Positions 35,562 through 45,392 of a DNA stretch of 64,000 bases are shown here, one piece after another. The number at the start of each line of letters is the position of its first letter. Position 1 is the first letter of the stretch. This DNA is from Canna indica (Eukaryota > Streptophyta > Magnoliopsida > Zingiberales > Cannaceae). The position numbers and the translations under genes were made by a program. Location of the stretch: the NCBI GenBank assembly GCA_034359265.1, contig CP136898.1, positions 39,393,501-39,457,500 on the forward strand, given 5' to 3'. A model generated the notes under the pieces. The model searched no databases, was not told the DNA's origin, and saw only the letters and a program-made list of their open reading frames with translations.

Positions 35562-37820
35562 TTACAAATATTTTAAACTTAGAAGGTAATAGAAATAAGT
35601 TGTAATAAACTTAGAAGTACCAAATGTGATATACTCAGAATATTTTTGGACTTCATCGCAGTTTTCTAAAATATAGAAATGAGCTTTATGAATTTTAGCT
35701 TTAGACAAAGTCCAATAACTGAAGTGTTTGGGCATATGTCCATTGTATGAAAAAATCGAGAATCCTTCGTTGTAAATATTGCCATCAAAATTTCTCCCTC
35801 CTATATCATGTTTGGTATCAACGCTATGAACATACATTGAGCAAAAGGAGAGAGCCTCATTAAAAATATAGGCTTCTGCTATTGACCCTTCTGGACGAGC
35901 TTTATTACTCACACACTTTTTGAAACCAGACAATTGTCCATCAGAATTGATACATCGAGAAAAATTTGATGCATAACCATCTGGTAACTTCAGTGACTGC
36001 CAAAACTCGCATATGCTCTTTCGTTCATCATTAGACAAGGAATAACATGCTGGAGGCATCACTAATTTCTTGCCTTTCATGACAGAGTGTAGATCCTTTT
36101 TAATTCCCAATAATTGCAAGTCCAGCCTAGAATTAAGTGTATCCTTATTTTTTCCAGGAATATTCAATAAGATCCCCAATACAGCTTCAGCCATATTCTT
36201 TTCTATATGCATTACGTCAAGATTATGACGCAATAAACACGTATTCCAGTAAGGGAGTGTGAAGAATATTGAATGTTTTGTCCAATTTAATTTGTATTCC
36301 TCACGCTTCCTCTTTCCTGTTCCATTCTTACCCTTTCCAAACACAACAGGTCTGCACTTCTCTATTTGACATAAAGTATCATTAGCACTCAAGAATTTTG
36401 GAGGTTGGCGATGCTCTTTTGTACCATCAAAGGAGGATTTATTTTCCCTCCATTTATGATCAGTTGGTAAAAAGCGACGATGAGCCATGTAGCATGTCTT
36501 ACTTCCATTACTTAACTGCATTGAAGATGTACTCTCGTTGCAAACTGGACAAGCTAATTTTCCTTTGGTACTCCAACCTGATAAGTTAGCATACGCAAGA
36601 AAATCGCTAATGGTCCATAAAGGTCCGGCACGTAGCTGAAACATACTCCCAACCGAGGCATCAAAAGTTTCCAATCCATCTTGCCATAATTCTCTCAAGT
36701 CTTTGATTAACGGTTGTAGGAACACATCAATATTGTTTTCCGGAGACTTGGTTCCAGGAATAAGTACTGACAAAATAAGGAATGGTTGTTTCATCGATCT
36801 CCACGGTGGTAAATTATAATTTACAATTAACACAGGCCATATGCTATACGATGTGCTCATGTTAGAGAAAGGATTAAACCCATCAGTTGAAAGTGCAAGC
36901 TTAACATTACGAGGCTCAATTGCAAATGAAGCATTCACTTTATCAAATTCTTTCCATGCTAAGCCATCAACAAGGTGCCGCAAGATATTAGCCTCCTCAA
37001 CACGCTTGTCTTTGTGCCACCTCATATCCGAAGCGACATCTTTGTTTAGAAATAATCTTTGCAGCCTTGGTTTAATTGGAAAATAATGCAAGATCTTATG
37101 AGGAACGTTATGCTCATTAGCCTTTTTGCCTATCCATCTTGACTCATGACATGTAGGACACGTTACTTCATGTTCATTTGCTTCACCAATTTTGCAAACA
37201 TCAATTTTAGTATAGGTCAGCCCCAAGTCCCGCATCACCAGTTTTGCTTCATAGAAAGAATTAGGGACATTAGAGTCATGTGGAAGGACTTCTTTAAATA
37301 GTTGAAGAAGCATGTTAAAAGATTTTTTAGTACAATTGTTCATGGACATGAGGTGTAACAATTTGACAATGAAAGATAATTTTATAAATGATTTACAGCC
37401 CAGATACAATTCTTTATTAGCATCCCTAGAAAGACTAAGCAATTTTTCTACTCCTTTTTGTTCACTTGTATTCCTTTGACCAAATTCCTCTCCATATGGA
37501 CCTCTAAATATATCATTTAGCAACCCCTGCATATTATCTCGCTCTTGCTCTTCTTCATCTTCATGATCATCATAGCGATTGGACGCGGTTAATTCTCTGT
37601 GATGTATCCAAGTGTCATAACTTTGCTCGATGCCATGTACAATAAGATGTTGCTCTACAACTTTTCGCTTATGCTTATTGATGTTGTTGCATCTCGTACA
37701 GGGACAACGAATCTTAGCACCTAGTTCAACGTGCTTGTATGAAAAATCAAAAAAATTCTTTACACCATTAAGATAATCTGATGTGAATCTTTCTGTGAGT
37801 TCCATCCATCCCTTATCCAT
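35562..37820 (-). CDS. TNP2-type CACTA transposase (752 codons), internally deleted
   Basis: Long open frame starting MDKGWMEL. Residues 1-80 form the transposase-associated domain (CPCTRCNN, VEQHLIVHGI, YDTWIHH). The Tnp2 domain spans about 200-580: CPTCHESRW, MRWHKD, LALSTDGFNPF, NLPPWRSMKQPF, LIPGTKSPENNIDVFLQPLI, DFLAYANLSGWSTKGKLACPVC, HNLDVMHIEKN. The catalytic core acts on element ends. The DUF4218 region is short: after LPDGYASNFSRCIN..LSGFK it jumps to NKARPEGSIAEAYI, so about 100 or more residues expected in between are missing, in frame. The C.NDC.LYW-type zinc motif before CPTC also looks shortened. Last residues read into an intron. Confidence 0.88.
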   Translation of the reverse strand: MDKGWMELTERFTSDYLNGVKNFFDFSYKHVELGAKIRCPCTRCNNINKHKRKVVEQHLIVHGIEQSYDTWIHHRELTASNRYDDHEDEEEQERDNMQGLLNDIFRGPYGEEFGQRNTSEQKGVEKLLSLSRDANKELYLGCKSFIKLSFIVKLLHLMSMNNCTKKSFNMLLQLFKEVLPHDSNVPNSFYEAKLVMRDLGLTYTKIDVCKIGEANEHEVTCPTCHESRWIGKKANEHNVPHKILHYFPIKPRLQRLFLNKDVASDMRWHKDKRVEEANILRHLVDGLAWKEFDKVNASFAIEPRNVKLALSTDGFNPFSNMSTSYSIWPVLIVNYNLPPWRSMKQPFLILSVLIPGTKSPENNIDVFLQPLIKDLRELWQDGLETFDASVGSMFQLRAGPLWTISDFLAYANLSGWSTKGKLACPVCNESTSSMQLSNGSKTCYMAHRRFLPTDHKWRENKSSFDGTKEHRQPPKFLSANDTLCQIEKCRPVVFGKGKNGTGKRKREEYKLNWTKHSIFFTLPYWNTCLLRHNLDVMHIEKNMAEAVLGILLNIPGKNKDTLNSRLDLQLLGIKKDLHSVMKGKKLVMPPACYSLSNDERKSICEFWQSLKLPDGYASNFSRCINSDGQLSGFKKCVSNKARPEGSIAEAYIFNEALSFCSMYVHSVDTKHDIGGRNFDGNIYNEGFSIFSYNGHMPKHFSYWTLSKAKIHKAHFYILENCDEVQKYSEYITFGTSKFITTYFYYLLSLKYL

Positions 37821-38679
37821 CTAAAATAAGAACAAAATTTTAGTTTTCTATATTGGTTTACATATTATATATTTCAGTTTCCTATATCCATGAGTTCCAT
37901 TCATCCCTTATCCTTCTAAAATTTTAGTATGATAATGATAGCATTTTCCAAAAAATATGAGATGAAAAACTTGTATTAACATACTAGGACTGAGCATAGA
38001 ATATAACTATTAAACCAAGTTATTTACTATCAATCAAATGACATGACAGAACATTCATAACACAACAGTACTAGGAGTAGTGCCAACATTTTTAAAAGCA
38101 GTCACAATAGAGGAGTCATCTACTATATTAATATACTATTTCCAAATAAATATACTATTTCCAAATTAAGAGAAATTGTCACAAAAAGTATATGAAGAGC
38201 ATCTTAGCATCTTAGCATCCTAATTAGCTAACGAAAAATATTAAGAGCATTTGGATATATACATATGCTCAAGCGAAATGGATCATTATGGTTTTAAAAG
38301 TATAAAATATTTAAAACTGAAACTTCACCAAAGTATTCATTTTTATAAAATAAAGCGAGCAAGCAATCATTGTTAACATGTGTTAAAGAAAGCGACACAT
38401 TCACATGATAAGTTGCAACTGTGGTACTACCTCTGGAGAGGACGTATTGGGAGAAAGGAACTTTAAAAATTAAGAATGGTATGAATTGTTCTTAGATAAC
38501 CAATCAATAGTTATCTCATGATGATTTCATTTGGCAATTAGATATGCTTAGTTATGCATTTAGTAAAAGGGAAACTAACTAGATCCATATAGAGTCAAAT
38601 AGGAAGATGCTTAACTATGGATTTATAGTCAAAGAGAAATAGAAGTAAAAAAAAAAATACTGACAAAAATTGTTTGTAG
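37821..38679. other. Space between TNP2 start and the myosin fragment
   Basis: AT-rich, with the direct repeat ATACTATTTCCAAAT near 38139-38165. It lies upstream of TNP2 on minus and before the first myosin exon on plus, so it may hold TNP2 promoter sequence and a left-over myosin intron. Confidence 0.4.
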
Positions 38680-41600
38680 GCTGCTAGAGAGACGGGAGCA
38701 CTCAAAGAGGCCAAGGACAAGCTAGAAAAAAAGGTTGAAGAACTCACTTGGAGATTAGAATTAGTTGAAAAGTGTATGAGGGTATGCCATCATTTGAAAT
38801 AGACAATATCCACAGGATACTGTTATAATCCAAAATTAAGGAGAGTTTGTCTATTATTATGCATTTAGATTGACCTTGAAGAAGCTAAAGGGCAGGAAAT
38901 TGCAAAGCTACAAAGTGAAGCTCGATGAAGCGCATGAAGCAATGATCAAAGAAATAGAAGGTGCTAGAATAGCAATTGAACAAGCACCACCGATCACTAC
39001 AGAGGTTTTAGTGGAGGAGAACTCCATGCTAGAGTTGTTGACAACTTGCAATAAAGAGCTAGAGGTAAAAGAAAATATAGAGTTCCTGTAATTCTGCTCA
39101 GCAACCTAAACTAGATATATCTACCGAACTTCTACATTAATGGCTTTTCTAGCCCAAGAACACACCAAGATGAAGGAAATTATATGCATATGTGTACCAC
39201 AATGACATGTTTTACAGTTTTGAATAAGTATTTTGATTCTTTACAGGATGAATTAAGTAAATTGAAGTCAAAGGCTGAAGAATTTGAGGAAAGATATATC
39301 AAGGTTCAAAAATAGGTGGAAGAATTACAAAAAGGCACAGAAGAATCCAACTAAAAAATTAGTGATACTATAAGACATGATACAGAAGTAATGTGGTGAT
39401 GTCTAAACGTAACATCATTGAAGAATAAATTTCAGTTAACTATCTATTTAATCATGCAGACTTGAAACAAACTTGTCCGTCCTCGAGTCCGAAAACAAGG
39501 TTCTAAGGCAGCAAACTTTACTTGGTTCAACAAATGAAGATTTATCAGAACGCAAGATTACCACACTCGAATCTGATAATGATTTGCTCTGCAATCAACA
39601 GAAGATAGATTGTCAGCCAATTGATTCTTTCGAAGTAATTAAGCCACCATTAGAAAATGAGTTGGTTCACAATCAGCAAGTGATAGTTCATCAGCCATCT
39701 GTCACTTCTGAATTAACAGAACTAATAACAGCCAAGGTATATTAATCTGCAATCTATGAAAGAAAATACAACTAATCAATTCAAAATTGCATGGCAAATA
39801 ATGTGTTCTAGTGATGCAGAATATGGTGAATGGGCATGCAGATGGAGAATCTAAAATAAGAAAAAAGGTTTGCCAAATGATTATTCTACTGAAATAATTC
39901 ATCAACATGAGGTACCAAAATCTTATCTAGTCAAAAAATTCACCAACTGACAAAAGTCATTAATTGCATGAGGTAGCAGTTGCACCCCTTGCACCAGCTT
40001 TTAGTAAAATGAAGTCTCTAATAGAGAGGCAACAAGTATGTACTATAAACCTGAACTTAAAAAAAACAATGATGGATTAATATGTTCCAAAATTAACTTG
40101 TACACTTTACGGTATTTCATTTCTCAGAAATGACTTAATGGTATAGTTACCAAGCATGCCTTATGCTTATAAGAACAGTTCAAAGTGGCATGGATGTTAA
40201 TCTTGTTGGATTCATGTTCCAGTAGTGGTGTGGCACCATGTTGGCACACACCTACATCCAGAATAATTCTACATCAATAATTTTCAGAAGTACCACTGAA
40301 TTGTCCACTTCTCTTCTCTAAAGATATATATGCTTTGTTACTTTCTTACTTACAGGAAAATCATGAAGCACTTATCAAGTGTTTGAAGGAATACAAGAGC
40401 TTTGACAATAAGAGACCTGCAACAACATTGATTGTCTACAAGTCACTGTTTCATTGGCACTCATTTGAATAAGAGAGAATGAACATATTTGAGCGGATCA
40501 TACAAACAATCAGGTCATTTGTTGAGGTTGTTAGTATTGACTTAATCACCTGAAACTCCCACAAAATTTCTTCTAGATATGTATAAGATACAACCATATA
40601 TGTGGCTAATTTTTAATATTTCTATACACTAAACCAGGAGAATATTGGTGAACTAGCATATTGGCTTTCAACAACATCTACTCTTCTATTTCTTTTGCAA
40701 AAAAATCTTAGAGCAAGCAATGCATCTAGTACTGGATCATATCGCAGTCGAGCAACAACAAGCTCATTTTTTAGTAGAATAGCACAAGTAAGTAACCTAC
40801 TCCAGCAATTAGATTTGTATTCAAGAACCATAGTGATCAATGCATGATACTTTCAGATGTTTGGATCTTGGTCATAACTGATTTTGTCATCCAACACCTT
40901 TAGTATACCATCTTAAGTGAGCCCATAATAAGCAATGATAGATTTGGTGCATATCATGTTTTTTCTTTTGCACGATCTAACTCCAGGAAGACCTGTTCTA
41001 AACAGATTTCTGAAAGGATCCAAAATTATTTATGCTTTTAACCATTTATAATCCACTAATCCACATTAAATTGTTGGCTCAAAATATAATTTCAGAATGC
41101 CCGTTCATCTTCATCTATAATGGGCCTTTCAAGTGGCTATAGTGGAATGCTTGGCAAACCTGGGAGCCAATCAAGGATAGAAGCCAGGTACCCAGCTCTA
41201 CTCTTTAAGCAACAACTTACAGCTTATGTTGAAAGGCTCTATGCAATTATACGAGACAATTTGAAGAAAGAGATTAGCCCGTCCTTAACATTGTGCATAC
41301 AGGTCTGTCCCAGTACCAAATATATAACATTAATAAGTATGATCTGTTATCTGGTGCCAAATGAATGACATAAGAATTCTCATCAATAGGCACCAAGGTT
41401 TGCTAGATCTGGAACAATTGGGGAATTACCAAAGAACATTCTCTCCAATAATATGGCAAAGCAAGCATCGAACGTCCATTGGCAAAGCATTGTTAATAGC
41501 TTGGATAGTACATTGAATATATTATGTGAAAACTACGTAAGTTGGCCTATATCTTCTTTTAACATATAACTACTTAAGTTGGCCTATATCTTCGTTTAAC

Positions 41601-42687
41601 ACATCATATAAAAACTTAATATACATGCTAAATCTAATAGATGACAACTTAAGACATCATTAAGAATTATATAATGTTTTAAATCTGATCAATGTAGGTA
41701 CCGTCTATGAAAATAAGGAAAACTTTCAGTCAAGTGTTTTCATTCATCAATGTGCAATTATTCAATAGGTAAGCAATCCCTGTCTCTTCTATTATTGATT
41801 ATCTACAATGAGAAGATGAATATTTGTGTATGTGATTTATCAAAAGAAATCAGAACTTGCAACTCATATAAACAAGCTACAATTGATCTACAGCTTGCTA
41901 CTCCACTGGGAATTCTGCTCATTTAGCAATGCTGAGTTTGTCAAAGACGATTTGCAGGATTTGGAACAATGGTGCTCCAAAACAATAGAATAGGTAAGTC
42001 ACTACCAAAAGCATCACACATAGTACCTACAATGGTATATGGAAGGTACTAATGCGGTGGTAATTCCGATTATATAATCTATAGCTTGCTGAGACCGCAT
42101 GGGAGCAACTCCAACATATAAGGCATGCAGTCGGATTTCTAGTAAGTTCAATATTATATTTGTCATAATTCCATATGCTATTTAGACAGGTAATTGGAAC
42201 ACATGGATTATGGCAGGTTTTGCATTAGAAGTCCCGAAAAACATTAGAGGAGATCAGAAATGAAATCTGCCTGGTAAGTCAAAAGTTTTATTATATATAT
42301 CAAAATATGCTCCTGAATCTAACAAGGTCAAGTGCATTTGGTTCCAGGTTTTGAGTGTTCCTCAAATTTACAAGATTGGTACCATGTTTCAGGATGACAA
42401 ATATGGTGGCAGAAAAGGTTTATCTCAGGAGGTGAGTCTACTCATCATACTAAATCCCTTCATCAAATCTCTTTTGTGCTTCTCCCAATTTGTAGGAGAA
42501 ATAAAAAACCCCAAACTCTAATATGCCTGTGCCAATACGTCTTCTTTTAGTTTGAGAATGGGGAATGGTTTGCTGATTAGTCAAGCTAAAATAATATGTT
42601 AGTCATTTCAATATGGATGTTAACTGATTAATGGGTTTGCTATAAACAGGTGAATGGTGAATCGTATAGAGACATAATTGGCATGTA
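38680..42687 (+). pseudogene. Captured tail of a class XI myosin gene (about 16 exons with introns)
   Basis: Exons with AG/GT borders: 38680-38781 ([20 protein letters not shown]), 38869-39064, 39247-39387, 39461-39736, 39820-39867, 39980-40036, 40356-40513 (HEALIKCL..., VYKSLFHWHSFE), 40638-40787 (ELAYWLSTTSTLLFLLQ), 41096-41302 (YPALLFKQQLTAYVE, LYAIIRDNLKKE), 41390-41536, 41698-41768, 41894-41993, 42085-42141, 42217-42273, 42348-42431 and 42651-42687. They match the plant myosin XI coiled-coil end and globular (DIL) tail, which binds cargo. The motor and neck are absent. Breaks: frameshift near 38915; stops at 39313-39315, 39352-39354, 40470-40472 and in the 41894, 42217 exons. Introns are kept, so the copy was made from DNA, not mRNA. 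Confidence 0.9.
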
Positions 42688-43085
42688 AAATAAAAAGCAT
42701 TGGTAATAGAAGAATAAATAAAATTTGACATAATTGTACTTTGCAACATCCATCTTACACAGGTAATATACTCTAGTTCAAATATCTTTGGGTGTCGCCC
42801 TATATAAACTCATATGTAATACTTGTAAACAGGAGTCAGCAGTGCACACATCATAAACAAAGAATAATCTACAGAGAATAATATGATTCTACCCCTTTAA
42901 ATACTGAACATATATTAAGATAACTAAGAGAAAGCAATTGTACTCAATTAACAGTTTGAAAATAGATTAATATAGGGAGCTGTGCACACATCTTACAATT
43001 GTACTCAAATTTCATCATAGTTAACTCATTAATATTTTCACTGTAGAATGATATAGAAGATGGTGTTACTTGTCATCAGAATGCA
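42688..43085. other. Spacer after the myosin fragment
   Basis: No gene; a faint repeat GAATAAT(C/A)TACAGAGAATAAT is seen near 42862. The myosin homology has ended by 42687. Confidence 0.4.
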
Positions 43086-43625
43086 ATTACCTAGATTCAC
43101 CGTGAAAAGGGAGTGGCAGCGTCGGCAGGGAGTGGCGGGCATACTAACTAGGTGGTCGTTGCCTGCTAGATCGAAATAGTAACAGGAAGGAGGGACGACG
43201 GAGGAGGGCAGCAGCCGCAGAACAACCCTAACTCAGTAGCAGATGATGAGGGTTAGAAGATGTACTAGACTAGGGTTTGGGGAGGAGCTGAGGAAAGAGG
43301 GCATTTTCTGGTTAGGGAGTACCGAAGTAGGGATGGTGGCGTCGGTGAGGAAGGACTGGCATTTGGGCTCGTTGAAAACTCGTCGACGACTAGGCGTCGG
43401 TGAGGAAGGCTCGTTGAGGGCTAGGCGTCGGTGAGAAAGACTCGTCGAGCACTAGGTGTTTGGTATCGATGCGTCGAGTCATCGACTCGTCTAGGAGGTC
43501 GCACGACTGCGAAGGTGAGCAGAGAACAAGGGTCGAGGGTTTGGGTGAAAAGGGTCTTAGGGTTTGAGCAGATAATAAGGAGAATGTATTATAAGTTGGG
43601 TATTATAAGTGGAGGGGTTTTTTGG
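43086..43625 (-). promoter_or_regulatory. GC-rich block near the right end of CACTA-1
   Basis: CpG-rich in an AT-rich element, with three units of about 45-50 bases containing GGCGTCGGTGAGGAAG (43337, 43393 and 43424 regions) and several CGTCGA words. It stands 460 bases from the right terminus and upstream of the minus-strand transposase genes. In maize En/Spm, a GC-rich first exon near the end controls expression through methylation; this may be the counterpart. Plus-strand frames at 43243-43745 have no motif. Confidence 0.5.
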
Positions 43626-43689
43626 TCAAGAGATAGTTTGAAAAGGAGCGATTTTTTTTGTCCGACGAAAAAGAAGAGGGAATGCCAAT

Positions 43690-44145
43690 TTTTATTTATT
43701 TATTATTATTTTACTATTTATGGCATACGTAATTTGTCACGATAAATAGTTCCATGTCTATGGCAAATATATTATCGCAAATAATTGTCACAGAATATCG
43801 TGACAACGTTGTGGCAAATATTTGTCACAAATGTTTGCCACAGAATATAGTGACAAACTTGTGGCAAAAATTTTGTCACAAACCCTTGTCACGATAGAAT
43901 GTTTTGAATCAGTGGCAAAACATGTTGTCATAAATTTAAAGTACTATAACTTTTGAACGTTGACTCAATTATTAGTGGTAAACATAATGACAAATTTTAA
44001 AAAAATTATCGCAAATTATTCAAACTTATACTTTTAACCACAAAAATAATTTTGTCATAAATTTCATCGCAGATTACATCTTTTGTGGCCAATTGTTGTT
44101 GGCCACTCCAAAATTTTGCCATAAATTCTTGTTTTTTTTGTAGTG
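43690..44145. repeat. Right subterminal repeats of CACTA-1
   Basis: Dense GTGGCAAA / TTTGTCAC / TTTGCCAC words in both orientations (for example 43795-43915), mirroring the left end. The terminal TTTTTTTGTAGTG ends at 44145. Confidence 0.85.
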
Positions 44146-44695
44146 GTATATGGTTTCCAATCTACCCTAACCAAGCCATTGATCAAAACCCTACACCCCT
44201 AGCTCAGCCGATCCATAGACAAGGGTTTTCCCCTTGTTTGGCCGAGCCTACTAGGCTTAGAGGAGGAGTTTCAATCATCAATTTCAATGTTTAAACTATA
44301 AAATCCACTCGATATAGATTCAAGATCGATCAAAAGGGGTTTACATCCATCGAGGGAATTGGGGAAAATTTTGGCATGACCTTTCCCCATTTCCCTTTAC
44401 TCGACAGCCCCTAAAACATAAAAAATTTAGAAAAACTATGGTAGATCCAAGGTAATAAAAATTTAAAACAGTGATACGACGATCAAGATACCACAAATCA
44501 ACGAAATCCCACGAGAAAATCACCACCTAGCAGTCCTAGGGGTTCGGCCACCCGCCTCCCCCTAAAAACAAAGGAAAACAACCACTCACCTTGATCTAAT
44601 GAAAAAAAATGGACGAGCAACGACGATCTTGATTTTTCCGACGGCGGCATGAATCCGGTTTGGGTACCGAAGGTTTCTTGTTCTCTTGTATGGGG
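44146..44695 (-). repeat. LTR G, second part
   Basis: Starts with the GTA duplication and continues the LTR text interrupted at 28260: TTTGGCCGAGCC, AATTTTGGCATGACCTTTCCCC, GGTTCGGCCACCCGCCTCCCCC and the donor-like ACCACTCACCTTG at about 44580. Homology to LTRs A and C fades after about 44690 and the GGGTCTTACA end is missing, so the LTR is truncated there. Confidence 0.8.
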
Positions 44696-45392
44696 AGCTA
44701 CAACATATGGTTGAAGGAAAGTGATGTGTTGAAGTTGACCATGGACTTGAATAATGAATCCTCCCTTGGTTGCAACTTCAAGCTACCTTGATGTCTTAGG
44801 TAAAGTTGGCATCAAAACTATTCCGGTATCATCTTCTAACTTGCATTGTTTTACCTTAGTTGAAGATTATGATACTATGCTTAATTCTAGTTGATCTCTG
44901 TGCTCTGTGATTCAGAGACCTATGTGGCTTATAACGGGTCTAAACGACCTTGCAGTTCTAAATCGTAGGCTAATTGTTGCCTTTCAGTTTCCAACCAATA
45001 GGAATGGTTGGAGATCATGTTTTCATTTATATTTTACTTGTGATCTCTTTAAATTTGTTTTGATATCACTCGATTTCATTTTGAAATGAATTTGTAACTA
45101 TCTAGCAAAGTAGACCTTGATATCGATAATTGATCCCTCTCTTTGCTACTTAGTTTGATAACTTGCTAGTAATTACATTTTCATTAACCTACTAATGATT
45201 ATTGCTTGCAAGTTATAATAAAATTTGGAAGGCTAAAGGAAAATTGAAAGAAAGTGGAAATTTTGGAATCTCTCAAGAAATGAGGTATGAGTTTCATTTT
45301 GGTAAAATTCTTGCATAACTCCTCCATTTTCTTGATTAAACGATTTCTCTATGCTCATGAATGATCTTGCATGATAATTGATTGAAATCTCA
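44696..45392 (+). other. Probable 3' region of the copia element, first part
   Basis: No clear gene. The sequence continues after solo LTR E (TSD TCTCA on each side) into text that leads up to the copia polypurine tract, so it belongs to the same element. A 60-codon plus frame (44907-45089) has no recognisable domain. Confidence 0.4.

Larger units (their letters stand above)
28261..44145 (-). mobile_element. CACTA-1: complete En/Spm transposon of 15,885 bp
   Basis: The left end is CACTACAAAAAAA and the right end is TTTTTTTGTAGTG, perfect 13-base inverted ends. GTA stands on both sides (28258-28260 and 44146-44148), the 3-bp duplication typical of CACTA elements, and LTR G resumes beyond it. 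Minus-strand genes are TNP2 transposase, DUF4216 exon and TNPA-like protein. A LINE remnant (29373-30029) lies inside. On the plus strand at 38680-42687 it carries a myosin XI tail fragment. Both transposase genes show damage, so it would need help from another copy. Confidence 0.95.

Noticed and set aside
38870..41368. Coiled-coil frames first taken for a kinesin or a TNPA-type coiled coil
   Set aside because: The exon series AARETGALK.., LAYWLSTTSTLLFLL and YPALLFKQQLTAYVE fits the myosin XI tail in order, including the globular domain.
43243..43745. Arg-rich plus-strand frames in the GC-rich block
   Set aside because: They follow the tandem GGCGTCGGTGAGG units, have no motif and lie on the strand opposite to the element's genes.
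44907..45089. 60-codon plus frame with hydrophobic end, considered as copia env-like
   Set aside because: Too short, no signal or conserved motif, and frames around it are closed.
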